DNA of 51,120 nucleotides, from contig CAZUYD010000015.1 of the NCBI GenBank assembly GCA_964624825.1, positions 1 through 51,120 of the forward strand, given 5' to 3'. Source of the stretch: Enorma sp964624825 (lineage in GTDB: Bacteria; Actinomycetota; Coriobacteriia; Coriobacteriales; Coriobacteriaceae). The translations under genes and the position numbers were made by a program. Under the pieces are notes generated by a model, which did not search any database, was not told the DNA's origin, and was given only the letters and a program-made list of their open reading frames with translations. Of the stretch, positions 34,839 to 43,272 are shown in pieces; the stretch's first letter is position 1; each line of letters opens with the position of its first letter.

Positions 34839-36251
34839 GTGAGCAGCGAGACTCATGAGGGTGGCGGGGAGCGCACCTACCTATGCATCGACCTGAAGAC
34901 GTTCTACGCCTCGGTTGAATGCACCGACCGAGGCCTCGACCCCTTCACCACCAACCTCGTGGTGGCCGATCCCGCACGCGGCGAGAGCACCATCTGCCTT
35001 GCCGTCACGCCGGCTATGAAAGCGCTTGGGGTGCGCAACCGGTGCCGCGTGTTCGACATCCCGCCCACCATCCCCTACATCAAGGCGCGGCCGCGCATGC
35101 GCCACTATATGGAGGTTTCGGCGCGCATCTACGGCATCTACCTGGAATACGTGAGCCCGCAGGACATCCATCCCTACTCGATCGACGAGTGCTTCATCGA
35201 TGCGACGCCCTACCTCAAGCTCTACGGAATCGACGCGCACACCTTCGCCAAGATGCTCATGAGCGCGGTGCGCGACCGCGAACGCATCTGCGCGGCGGTG
35301 GGCATCGGCCCCAACCTCTTCCTCGCCAAGGTTGCGCTCGATATTACCGCGAAGCACGCGCCCGACAGCATCGGGGCACTCGACGAGGAGTCCTTCCGCG
35401 CGCATATCTGGCCGCATCGGCCGATTACCGACATCTGGGGCATCGGCCCGGGCATCGCGGCGCGGCTCGCGCGCCACCACGTTTACGACCTTATGGGGGT
35501 CGCCGCCCTCGATGAAAACATCCTCTACCGTGAGCTCGGCGTCAATGCGGAATACCTCATCGATCACGCCTTCGGGCGCGAACCGACAACCATCGCGGAG
35601 ATCCAAGCGTATCGACCGTCATCATCCTCATATGTGAACGGACAGGTACTTCCCGAGAACTACACCGCCGATGAAGCGCATCTCGTCCTCAAGGAGATGG
35701 TCGACGCCTCGGTGCTCGAATTGGTCGAGCGACACGAGGTGGCGGGGCATATCTCGCTTTCGGTTGGATATGCGCGCGAACGCGGTGTCCCCGAGGAGGC
35801 AGATGGCGCTGGGACCGGATATGGGACAGGCGCCGGGATGCGCCCACAGGGCAGCCATGACTCATCGAGACACTTCGCGGGCGAGCACGGTACACGCCGC
35901 ATAAGGCGCGCGCCCGGCGACCGCGCAGGGGGTTCGCGCAAGTTAGCTGGCGCAACGAGCTCGTTCCATAAGCTGATGCGCGCATTCGACGAGCTCTGGG
36001 ACGAAAGCGTCGATCGCACGCGCCCCATCCGCCGCCTGAGCGTCGGCCTGGGCAACCTCATGCCCGAGGAGTTCGCAACCGTCTGCCTCTTTGACGATAT
36101 CGAGCGCGATGCGCGCGAACACGACCTGCAGCAGGCGATACTTGCCGTAAAGGATAAGTTCGGAAAGAACGCCGTGCTCCGCGGAATGAGCCTTACCGAG
36201 AAGGCAACGGCGCGCGAGCGCAACGAGCAGGTGGGCGGTCATCATGCCTGA
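34839..36251 (+). CDS. Y-family DNA polymerase (UmuC/UvrX type)
   Basis: Translesion DNA polymerase of 470 aa. The catalytic carboxylates are in CIDLKTFYASVEC (D18) and YSIDECFIDAT (D116-E117). A helix-hairpin-helix segment DIWGIGPGIAARLARH and a C-terminal little-finger region (SSFHKLMRAFDELWDE...RPIRRLSVGLGNL) follow. A Gly/Arg-rich insert at about residues 315-370 has no counterpart in E. coli Pol IV. The start is the GTG at 34839, with GGAGG five bases upstream; GTG at 34833 overlaps that site. It overlaps the following YolD gene by 8 nt, the arrangement known for Bacillus uvrX-yolD. Confidence 0.92.
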   Translation: MSSETHEGGGERTYLCIDLKTFYASVECTDRGLDPFTTNLVVADPARGESTICLAVTPAMKALGVRNRCRVFDIPPTIPYIKARPRMRHYMEVSARIYGIYLEYVSPQDIHPYSIDECFIDATPYLKLYGIDAHTFAKMLMSAVRDRERICAAVGIGPNLFLAKVALDITAKHAPDSIGALDEESFRAHIWPHRPITDIWGIGPGIAARLARHHVYDLMGVAALDENILYRELGVNAEYLIDHAFGREPTTIAEIQAYRPSSSSYVNGQVLPENYTADEAHLVLKEMVDASVLELVERHEVAGHISLSVGYARERGVPEEADGAGTGYGTGAGMRPQGSHDSSRHFAGEHGTRRIRRAPGDRAGGSRKLAGATSSFHKLMRAFDELWDESVDRTRPIRRLSVGLGNLMPEEFATVCLFDDIERDAREHDLQQAILAVKDKFGKNAVLRGMSLTEKATARERNEQVGGHHA

Positions 36252-36627
36252 CCGTGATGCTGGCTGGCGCCCTACAGAAGCCGTGCGCCTCACGGCGCCG
36301 GGGCATGCCCGCGCCGACCGCGCGGCGCAGTTCATGCCCTTTGCGGCGCTCCGCGGCTATTACGAGCTCCTTCGCGCGCAAACGCGCGTACCGGAGCCCC
36401 GGCACGAGCTCACCGAAGAGGAAGCCGTCGCGCTTTCGCAAACGATGCAGCGCGTGCGGCGGCGCCAGATAGTCCGCGTAACCTACTACGACGCCGATGC
36501 CTATGTGACCCGCACCGGCTGCGTCACGCGCGTCGATCTGGCCGCACGCGAGCTTGTGGTCATCAAGACCAAAATCGCCCTCGATGACATCCGCGAGCTG
36601 GAAATCGTATGCGACGTCCCCGATTGA
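36244..36627 (+). CDS. YolD-like protein
   Basis: A 127-aa partner protein. The core DRAAQFMPFAALRGYYELL near 29-47 and the C-terminal small beta domain (RRRQIVRVTYYDADAYVTRTGCVTRVDLAARELVVIKT...IALDDIREL) match the YolD family (WYL-like or Sm-like fold), which occurs next to Y-family polymerases in Gram-positive bacteria and may act like UmuD. It starts inside the polymerase gene, implying coupled translation. Confidence 0.88.
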   Translation: MPDRDAGWRPTEAVRLTAPGHARADRAAQFMPFAALRGYYELLRAQTRVPEPRHELTEEEAVALSQTMQRVRRRQIVRVTYYDADAYVTRTGCVTRVDLAARELVVIKTKIALDDIRELEIVCDVPD

Positions 36628-36635
36628 GCGCCAAC

Positions 36636-36671
36636 GGTGGACGGCCTGCCGACGGCGGACGGCCTGCCGAA
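36636..36671. repeat. 18-bp tandem duplication
   Basis: GGYGGACGGCCTGCCGAM occurs twice in direct succession, 9 nt after the YolD stop. The 36628-36783 space between convergent YolD and HAD genes holds nothing else recognised. Confidence 0.75.
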
Positions 36672-36783
36672 GACGCACGCTGTCGAACAGGCCGCATCCA
36701 CGGCGCGTAGAAACCATGGCGGGCGGGCGATCTGCGTGGCCGGGCGCCGCGCACCTACGGGGTATGAAGGATGCTAGCCGCGC

Positions 36784-37602
36784 CTACGCAGTGAACGGCC
36801 ACTCCCCCGCCGCAAGCGCTTCGATCGCGGCAGCGACCGCATCGTCCTCGCAACGGCCGATATGCCACCGCGCTGCGGCGCGCGCCTCATCGGTCGCGTT
36901 GCCCACCGCGACCGGATGCCCCGCAACGCGAAACATCGCCAGGTCGTTCCCGGCATCTCCAAACACCACGACGTCATCGGTCGAAATGCCCAGATACTCG
37001 CAGAGCGCGCGGAGCGCTGAGCCCTTATTCCAGCCGGCGGGCATGATGTTCAAAAACCCGCGCATGGGCACATCGAAATCGAGCCCGTCTATCGCTTGGT
37101 TCAGTTGGTCGCAGAGCGCGCGGGTTCCCGCCATATCGGTATCGAGAAACACATTGGCCTTAAGGACCTCAAAATCTGGCAGGCCGTCCGACGGCAAAGC
37201 GATCTTCGCATACGAGGGAACGACCGCTCCAAAACCAGTCGACGAGCTCGAGCAAAGGTAGGGCTGCTCGCCATCGAGAACGACAAGACCCGCGCCGTCG
37301 ATGCCGTCAAGCTCCTGGAGTAGCTGCTCGAGCGCCGTGCGCGCAGGCGGGTTTGAGCAAACGAGCGCGCCCGCGTGATACACCTCGAGCCCGTTTGTAG
37401 CGATGCAGGTAGCGCAACATGCCTCGCTGCCCGAGAAAAATGCGGGAATCTGCTTGAAGCCGCGCCCGCTCGCAGGGCCGATGGCAATACCGGCATCGAG
37501 CGCTGCCTGAAACGCGCCGAGCGTCCGCCCGCTCACCGTCGCGTTCCCCAGCGGCAAAACTGTCCCGTCGATATCGGACATGATCAATTTGATATCCGGC
37601 AT
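36784..37602 (-). CDS. Cof-type HAD phosphatase
   Basis: A 272-aa HAD-IIB hydrolase. Motif I is LIMSDIDGTVLP (about 6-17), motif II PASGRGF near 43-49, and motifs III/IV NKGSALRALCEYLGI with VVVFGDAGNDLAMFRVAG near 221-238. The C2 cap lies between. The family dephosphorylates sugar phosphates, flavin or pyridoxal phosphates; the substrate cannot be told here. The start follows GGAG. Confidence 0.92.
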   Translation of the reverse strand: MPDIKLIMSDIDGTVLPLGNATVSGRTLGAFQAALDAGIAIGPASGRGFKQIPAFFSGSEACCATCIATNGLEVYHAGALVCSNPPARTALEQLLQELDGIDGAGLVVLDGEQPYLCSSSSTGFGAVVPSYAKIALPSDGLPDFEVLKANVFLDTDMAGTRALCDQLNQAIDGLDFDVPMRGFLNIMPAGWNKGSALRALCEYLGISTDDVVVFGDAGNDLAMFRVAGHPVAVGNATDEARAAARWHIGRCEDDAVAAAIEALAAGEWPFTA

Positions 37603-37740
37603 ATGTCGCTCCTCAGCTCATGTGCATGCTCCGCGCGGCGGAATCGCATGGCGTCCCTGCGCTGCCGCACAGCAATTAGCATGATATCCGATTCGTGCGC
37701 CGCACCGCTCGGGTCGTAGGCAACACCCCAGCTCGCTGAG

Positions 37741-37816
37741 CGAACGTCCGCATCGGGCGCGAACGGACACGGGGCGTACCCGAACACGCCAGCGCCAGCG
37801 TTCGACCGCGCGATGC
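37741..37816. repeat. Loose ~20-bp-phased CGAAC words beyond the HMA gene
   Basis: CGAAC occurs at 37741, 37760 and 37781, with CGACC at 37803, spacing 19-22 bp, in GC-rich sequence that ends at the stop codon of the minus-strand HMA gene (37817). It is much less regular than the arrays at 5.7 and 39.8 kb and may be chance. The rest of 37603-37740 is featureless. Confidence 0.3.
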
Positions 37817-38212
37817 CTAGAGCTTCATCACATAATACCCTGCGTCGCGCACGGCAGCCTCGCAGGCAGCGCGATCGAGGGGCTCCTTCGTGAGCACCGA
37901 AGCGGTGTGCGCCTCGAGATCGACGCGCGACCAGGTTCCGGGAAGCGCGTTAAGCGCCCGTTCTACGCGGCTCGCGCAGTTGTCGCAGCTCATTCCACCA
38001 ATGAGAAGCTCTGTTCGATACGGATAATGAGACTCATCGGTATCGAGGTCCTCCATTGAGGCGGCTACCGTGCGCACAGGAGCGCGCTCGCCATCGGTGC
38101 AGCAGCTCTTCCCTTTGGTGAGCCCTTGCACGGCACGCCGGCCGCCCACCGCCAGCACGATGACCGCGATCGCGCATACGATTATGTTTCCCGGCGTGAA
38201 GATGTCGTTCAT
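37817..38212 (-). CDS. Membrane-anchored heavy-metal-associated (HMA) domain protein
   Basis: A 131-aa protein with one N-terminal transmembrane helix (IIVCAIAVIVLAVGGRRAV, about 10-28), a cytoplasmic KSCC cysteine pair, and a C-terminal HMA domain whose metal site is GGMSCDNCASR near 72-82. Such proteins bind Cu(I) or Zn(II) and may hand metal to a P-type ATPase; none is in the window. The short FeoB-associated Cys-rich proteins have a similar helix-plus-CC start, so a role near iron transport is an alternative. Confidence 0.85.
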   Translation of the reverse strand: MNDIFTPGNIIVCAIAVIVLAVGGRRAVQGLTKGKSCCTDGERAPVRTVAASMEDLDTDESHYPYRTELLIGGMSCDNCASRVERALNALPGTWSRVDLEAHTASVLTKEPLDRAACEAAVRDAGYYVMKL

Positions 38213-38403
38213 AACCTGTCACCAGCGTTCTGCATCGTCTTATCGCAGCATGGTCGCGCGCACCATCGCATGAATACGCATGACCGTTCCATGCTCCTAC
38301 CAGGCGCGCATATGACCCGCACGCACTGTGCGCGCTACGCGCCCGGAGCGTTTTCGTATCGAGAGTTTACTACGTGTTACTTTCCATGTCGATGCACAAA
38401 CGC

Positions 38404-38458
38404 CGCGCCCTGAATCATCGGGCGCGTTCGCATCGCAACGGGAGCTCCTGGCGATGCG
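38404..38458 (+). promoter_or_regulatory. Tandem hairpins in the leader of the iron alcohol dehydrogenase
   Basis: CGCGCCC (38404-38410) pairs with GGGCGCG (38420-38426), and CGCATCGC (38429-38436) with GCGATGCG (38451-38458); both stems are perfect. They are followed by 64 nt to the start codon. They may be a transcription-stop/leader structure, or chance in GC-rich DNA. In 38213-38403 I see no other feature; divergent promoters are expected there. Confidence 0.35.
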
Positions 38459-38522
38459 ACCGCAGCGTCAATGCGCTATCGTAGAGATGCTTGGCGATAC
38501 ATCGAGCTTCAAAGGAGCCACC

Positions 38523-39725
38523 ATGAACGATTTCTCCTTCTACTCCCCTACCCGCATCATCTTCGGGCGAGGCGTCATCGACGGCCTCGGTACAGAGCTC
38601 GCGCGCGAAGGCTTTACCAAGGTACTCATCGTCTATGGCGGCGGATCTGTGGTGCGCGCCGGCACGCTCGCGCGCGTCACCGCATCGCTCGATGAGGCCG
38701 GCATCGCCCATGTTGAAATCGGCGGCGTGCGCCCAAACCCAGAGATCGGCCTGGCGCGCACCGGCATCGAGCTCGCGCGCGCCGAGGCGGTCGACCTGGT
38801 GCTCCCCGTGGGCGGCGGCTCGGTTATAGACACGGCGAAGGCGATAGCCATCGGTGCGGTCTATAACGGAGACGTATGGGATTTCTACGTCAAGCGCGCC
38901 GCACCCGAGGCGCGCATCCCCGTCGCGGCGATTCCGACCCTTCCCGCATCTGGGTCTGAAGCGTCGAATTCCTCGGTCATGAACAACGACGCCGAGAACC
39001 TCAAGTGCGGCATCAACACTGACCTCATCCGGCCGGCCTTCGCGTTCATGGATCCGGAACTCACCTTCACGCTGCCGCCTTACCAAACGGCAGCCGGCGC
39101 CGTGGATATCATATCGCATGTTATGGAGCGCTTCTTCTCGGGCGAGCCGGCGGTTTTCGTAACCGACCATATCGCCTGCGGCATCATCCGCGCCGTCATT
39201 GAATGCGCCCCGCGCGCGCTCGAAAACCCCGAGGATTACGACGCGCGCGCAAACCTGCTGTGGGCGGGCACGCTCGCGCACAACGGCCTCGCGGGGTGCG
39301 GTGTCAACGTTCCCGGCAAGCGCGACGGCGATTGGACGTGCCACGGCCTGGAGCACGAGCTCTCCGCGCTCGACACCAACATCGCCCACGGCGCCGGCCT
39401 CGCCGTCATCTTCCCGGCGTGGATGCGCTACGTGTGGCGCGAGCACCCCGAACGCTTTCTCACCTTTGCCCAGGAGGTATTCGACATCGAAGCGATTGAC
39501 GACACGCCCGAGGCCGTCGAGGATGCCGTTACCGCCACCATCGACGAACTCCAGCGGTTCTTCGTCTCGCTGGGTATGCCGCGCACCTTGGGCGAGTTCG
39601 GCGTTCAGGACGACGACATCGAGCGCATGATGCCCGGGCTTACCCTCAACCGCGGCGAGCGGTTCGGAAGCTTCAAAGAGCTCACCCTCGACGACGCGCG
39701 CGCTATCTATCGCAGCGCGCTCTGA
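38523..39725 (+). CDS. Iron-containing alcohol dehydrogenase (butanol dehydrogenase-like)
   Basis: NAD(P)H-dependent group III alcohol dehydrogenase of 400 aa that reduces aldehydes during fermentation. The cofactor-binding GGGSVIDTAKAIA lies near 99-111, and metal ligands are in AVDIISHVMERFF (Asp, His) and DTNIAHGAGLAVIFPAWMRYV (His). The opening FSFYSPTRIIFGRGVIDGLG is typical of the BdhA/YqhD branch. The start at 38523 follows AAAGGAG; the open frame extends upstream without family similarity. Confidence 0.94.
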   Translation: MNDFSFYSPTRIIFGRGVIDGLGTELAREGFTKVLIVYGGGSVVRAGTLARVTASLDEAGIAHVEIGGVRPNPEIGLARTGIELARAEAVDLVLPVGGGSVIDTAKAIAIGAVYNGDVWDFYVKRAAPEARIPVAAIPTLPASGSEASNSSVMNNDAENLKCGINTDLIRPAFAFMDPELTFTLPPYQTAAGAVDIISHVMERFFSGEPAVFVTDHIACGIIRAVIECAPRALENPEDYDARANLLWAGTLAHNGLAGCGVNVPGKRDGDWTCHGLEHELSALDTNIAHGAGLAVIFPAWMRYVWREHPERFLTFAQEVFDIEAIDDTPEAVEDAVTATIDELQRFFVSLGMPRTLGEFGVQDDDIERMMPGLTLNRGERFGSFKELTLDDARAIYRSAL

Positions 39726-39815
39726 CGCCAGGGAACGTGCGCGCGGGCAGCTGCGACAGCAAGGGGTCGCGGCTGCTCCCCGTGGACGCGCGTCCCTTGG
39801 ATGCCCGCGAACCCT

Positions 39816-39894
39816 TCGGGCGCATGGGCGCTCCTCGGGTCTGCGGCCGAGCTATCGGGCGCGCGGCTTCACCTTCGGGCGCGCGGCCGCTCCG
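39816..39894. repeat. Second 20-bp-phased array, flush with the nfo stop codon
   Basis: TCGGG starts at 39816, 39835, 39855 and 39875, and the nfo stop codon (TCA on this strand) starts at 39895, giving spacings of 19, 20, 20 and 20. Units are TCGGGCGCATGGGCGCTCC, TCGGGTCTGCGGCCGAGCTA, TCGGGCGCGCGGCTTCACCT and TCGGGCGCGCGGCCGCTCCG. Their CGCATGGG/CGCGCGGC cores resemble those of the 5.7-kb array. Less clear related units extend back to about 39776. It fills the space between the convergent alcohol dehydrogenase and nfo. Confidence 0.75.
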
Positions 39895-40764
39895 TCATGT
39901 CTCTGCAAGCCCGCGCAGAAGCTCGATTTCTGCCGCATAGCCGGAAAGCTCGTTGGGCGTCTCCAAGATGAGCGGCAGCCCGCGCAGCGCCGGATGACGC
40001 ACCACGGCGGCGAACGTCGCAAGCCCGCCACCAAGCTCCTCAGAGCCCAGATAGCCCTCGCCGATGCGCGCATGGCGGTCCTTATGCGACGCGCAGGGAT
40101 TCTTTGAATCGTTGATGTGCACGGCGCGCAATCGATCGAGTCCTATCACCCGGTCGAACTCCGCGAGCACACCGTCCAGGTCGTGCGCGACATCGTAACC
40201 CGCATCGCTCACATGGCAGGTATCGAGGCATACGCCTAGACGGTCAGACAGCCCGGGACGCTTCGCCTCGACCGCCTCGAGAATTGCCGCCAGCTCCTCG
40301 AATCGACCTCCCACCTCTGTGCCCTTGCCCGCCATAGTCTCGAGCAGCACGCAGGTATGCTGCCCCTCGAACATGGTCGCGCAGAGGGTTTCGGCGATGA
40401 GCTCGATGCCGCGCGCGGCACCTTGCCCTACGTGCGAGCCGGGGTGGATGTTGTAAAACATCCCTGGCAGCGATTCCATGCGCTCAAAATCCTCGCGGAT
40501 GCCCTCGAACGCGAACTCGCGGACACGCGCCGATGCCGAGCAGGGGTTATAGGTATAGGGAGCGTGCGCGACCAAGGCCCCGAACCCATGCTCTGCCATG
40601 ATGCGTTGCAGAGCGGCGATATCCTCCCTATCGAGCGGCCGCACCGAACCGCCGCGCGGGTTGCGGGTGAAGAATGCGAAGGTGTTCGCACCGATAGAGA
40701 GAGCCGTCCGTCCCATCGCGGCGTACCCGTTCGAGATCGAAAGATGACAACCGATGGTAAGCAT
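39895..40764 (-). CDS. nfo: Deoxyribonuclease IV (endonuclease IV, AP endonuclease)
   Basis: TIM-barrel zinc enzyme (289 aa) that cleaves DNA at abasic sites. It opens LTIGCHLSISNGYAAM, and the zinc ligands appear in order: VAHAPYTYN, NIHPGSHVGQG, LLETMAGKGTEVG, GVCLDTCHVSDAGYDV, VHINDSKNPCASHKDRHARIGEG, and LILETPN. The start at 40764 follows AAAGG; an ATG 15 nt upstream has no ribosome-binding site. It is convergent with the alcohol dehydrogenase gene. Confidence 0.95.
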   Translation of the reverse strand: MLTIGCHLSISNGYAAMGRTALSIGANTFAFFTRNPRGGSVRPLDREDIAALQRIMAEHGFGALVAHAPYTYNPCSASARVREFAFEGIREDFERMESLPGMFYNIHPGSHVGQGAARGIELIAETLCATMFEGQHTCVLLETMAGKGTEVGGRFEELAAILEAVEAKRPGLSDRLGVCLDTCHVSDAGYDVAHDLDGVLAEFDRVIGLDRLRAVHINDSKNPCASHKDRHARIGEGYLGSEELGGGLATFAAVVRHPALRGLPLILETPNELSGYAAEIELLRGLAET

Positions 40765-41054
40765 AGCCGCCCTTTCCACATCGACGCAGCTGCCCGCGTG
40801 CGATCATTTCATATGCCGCGTAGCGCGGTAGCGACGATTGTAGCAGCGGGGCGCGCTACCTGGATGCCGGGATGCGGCCGGGCGGGCGGCACGGTGATTC
40901 AACAACGATGCGCGCGGCCGAGGCAACGCCGGTGCCCGCCCCCATGAGCAAGCTGCATTCCCTTGGAGCGCGATCGAGTCAAGTGATGCCTACGCAGATC
41001 GCGTTAGAAGCCATATGCTGGGCGCACCTGGGCGCGGCGTTGGCAGATGCGAAA

Positions 41055-41115
41055 GGCGAGCTTGAGCGCCGCGCGTTCAGCATCGACGAATGCGGGAGGC
41101 GAGCTTGAGCGCCGC
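41055..41115. repeat. 18-bp direct repeat spanning the aldo/keto reductase stop
   Basis: GGCGAGCTTGAGCGCCGC occurs at 41055-41072 and again at 41098-41115, 43 bp apart. The second copy encodes the reductase's AALKLA; the first lies just beyond its stop codon. Because 43 is not a multiple of three, the copies are in different frames. The preceding spacer 40765-41054 (290 nt) shows no gene. Confidence 0.8.
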
Positions 41116-42270
41116 ACCGATAAGCCCAGGAGTGAGCCGGCGACGCGCGTCGTCCAGCCGCGCTGGGATATCAATCCGCTGCGGGCAATGCCGTGCGCAT
41201 GCCCCGCAGCTCACGCAGTTGCTTGCGAGCTTCGGCTCGGGCGTGCGCATGGCAGACGCCGTCATATACTGCGATAATCCCGTGAACCAGCTGTGCGCGA
41301 ACGATGCGTTGTATGCAGCGAAGCACCCGGGAATGTTGACGCCCTGCGGGCACGGCATGCAGTACTCGCAGCCGGTGCACGGCACGCGGTTCGCACGCTC
41401 GAACACGGAGCGCACGCGCTGCAGTACCTCAAGATCATCCTCGGTGAGAATCCCCGGTCTGGCCACCTCGGCGATGTCTGCGTTTTCGTCGACCATCGCA
41501 GGCGATGTCATGCCCGAGAGCAGCATCGTGACCTCGGGATGGTTCCATACCCATGCAAGCCCCCAAGCGGCCGGCGACCTCAGCACGTCATGAGCGGCCG
41601 CATCGAACATATCCCGCGCTTCACCGGGAAGCTTCCCGGCTAGGCGACCGCCAAGCAAGGGCTCCATCACAAAGACCGCGAGCCCGCGACGCGACGCCTC
41701 CATGAGACCGGCGGTTCCCGCCTGATAGCGCTCGTTGGCGTAGTTGTACTGAATCTGGCAGAAATCCCAGTCGTAGGCGTCGAGCACCACCGGGAAATCG
41801 CGCGCGCTGCCATGATACGAAAAGCCGATGCTGCCGATCCGTCCCGCCGCCTGCTCGCGTGCAAGCCACCGCGCGACGCCTAGGTTCTGAAGACGCTCCC
41901 ACTGCGCGGGACTCGTGATGTTATGGATAAGGTAGTAGTCGATGTGATCGGTGCGCAACCGGGCAAGTTGCTCGGTCAAGATGCGCTCGAAATCACCCGG
42001 CGCCTTGCATGACCCATGGGGCAGCTTGGTGGCGATGCACACCTGGTCGCGCACGCCAAGGTCTTCGACCGCGAGCCCCACGCACGCCTCGTTGCCGGGA
42101 TAGATGTAGGCGGTATCGAGATAGTTGATGCCGCGCTCGATCGCGTGCGCGATGATGCGCCGGGCTGCGGCGGCGTCGGGCACGCCAAGCGCGGTGCGGG
42201 GAAACCGCATGCAGCCAAGCCCCAGGGCGGAAATGCGCCGACCCGATGCGGGATCGATGCGATACTGCAT
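41077..42270 (-). CDS. Aldo/keto reductase with C-terminal 4Fe-4S ferredoxin domain
   Basis: A 397-aa protein. The N-terminal AKR barrel shows LGLGCMRFPR, the catalytic set NYLDTAYIYPG (Asp, Tyr), IATKLPHG (Lys) and DYYLIHNI (His), and IGFSYHG. Residues from about 300 carry two cysteine clusters, CTGCEYCMPCPQGVNIP and NCVSCGACARHCPQRIDIP, as in predicted ferredoxin-like AKRs of anaerobes. The start at 42270 has GGAGG at proper distance; ATG at 42279 overlaps it. The end (SRIRRC) lies in a short duplication and may be truncated relative to relatives. Confidence 0.92.
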   Translation of the reverse strand: MQYRIDPASGRRISALGLGCMRFPRTALGVPDAAAARRIIAHAIERGINYLDTAYIYPGNEACVGLAVEDLGVRDQVCIATKLPHGSCKAPGDFERILTEQLARLRTDHIDYYLIHNITSPAQWERLQNLGVARWLAREQAAGRIGSIGFSYHGSARDFPVVLDAYDWDFCQIQYNYANERYQAGTAGLMEASRRGLAVFVMEPLLGGRLAGKLPGEARDMFDAAAHDVLRSPAAWGLAWVWNHPEVTMLLSGMTSPAMVDENADIAEVARPGILTEDDLEVLQRVRSVFERANRVPCTGCEYCMPCPQGVNIPGCFAAYNASFAHSWFTGLSQYMTASAMRTPEPKLASNCVSCGACARHCPQRIDIPARLDDARRRLTPGLIGAALKLASRIRRC

Positions 42271-42663
42271 AGGGAGCATCCTCCTTGGAACGAACGTTTC
42301 TACGCTACGCGCGCGCTAGACCAGCCGGAGCCGACCGTTTCACGCGCGCCCCTCATCCGCAGGCGGAATCGTTTTGACAAATCTTGCCGGGGCACCGCGC
42401 AGCCGTCATGGGCGATACGTCTTTTTCCGCTGATCAGCGACACGCTTGCTGATAAACAGGAAGGCGATGCGGCGCCACGAAGCCACAGGGGGCGGCCGCG
42501 TCCCAGCGATATGATACGCTAACAGGACGGCAACGCAGATTGCGCTACGAAGCATGCGTATCGCATGCGATATGCAAAACAGGCACAACCGGACACGCCC
42601 CCAGCACCATGGCGCGCCCATGTTTCCCGGCGCACCGCGGGCACGGCATAAGAAAGGACATGT

Positions 42664-43152
42664 GTGAACGTCACCATCTACACCGATGGATCCGCGCGCG
42701 GCAACCCCGGCAACGGCGGGTATGGAGCTGTTCTTCTGTATACGAACCCGGCGGGCGAACAGTTCACCCGCGAGCTCTCCGGTGGATATGCGCACACCAC
42801 CAACAACCGAATGGAGCTGCTCGCGGCCATCGTGGCGCTGGAAGCGCTCAATAGGCCGTGCACCGTCGAGCTGCACTCTGATTCCCAGTATCTGGTCAAC
42901 GCGTTCAACAAGCACTGGATCGAAGGCTGGCGGAAGCGCGGGTGGAAAACGGCGGCCAAGAAGCCGGTGAAGAACATCGATCTTTGGCAGCGCCTGCTGA
43001 AAGCCGTCGAACCGCACCGCATCACGTTCATCTGGGTCAAGGGACATGCCGGCGATGAGTTCAACGAGCGGTGCGATGCGCTTGCAACCGCCGCGGCAGA
43101 TTCGGGTAGACTGGACGTTGATGCAGGGTTCAGCGAAACAGATGCAGATTGA
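42664..43152 (+). CDS. rnhA: Ribonuclease HI
   Basis: Cytoplasmic endonuclease (162 aa) that degrades RNA in RNA-DNA hybrids. The DEDD residues are visible in IYTDGSARGNPG (D8), NNRMELLAAI (E near 49), HSDSQYLVNA (D near 71) and NERCDALA (D near 138); the VKGHAGDEFNE loop with the catalytic His is intact. It starts with GTG at 42664 after AAGAAAGGA. The spacer 42271-42663 (393 nt) contains no recognised gene or structure. Confidence 0.96.
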   Translation: MNVTIYTDGSARGNPGNGGYGAVLLYTNPAGEQFTRELSGGYAHTTNNRMELLAAIVALEALNRPCTVELHSDSQYLVNAFNKHWIEGWRKRGWKTAAKKPVKNIDLWQRLLKAVEPHRITFIWVKGHAGDEFNERCDALATAAADSGRLDVDAGFSETDAD

Positions 43153-43272
43153 CGAGCGCAGCGCGGGTAATAGGCACTCGGATGCCCCTGCACGACGATC
43201 TTCCGCCCGGCCTTGCCGGCTCGTGCGCGCTCGAGCCGGACTTGGCAACGCTTGACCCAGTTAGGAGTTCCC

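Noticed and set aside
34833..34841. GTG at 34833 as the polymerase start
   Set aside because: It overlaps the GGAGG ribosome-binding site that correctly serves GTG 34839.
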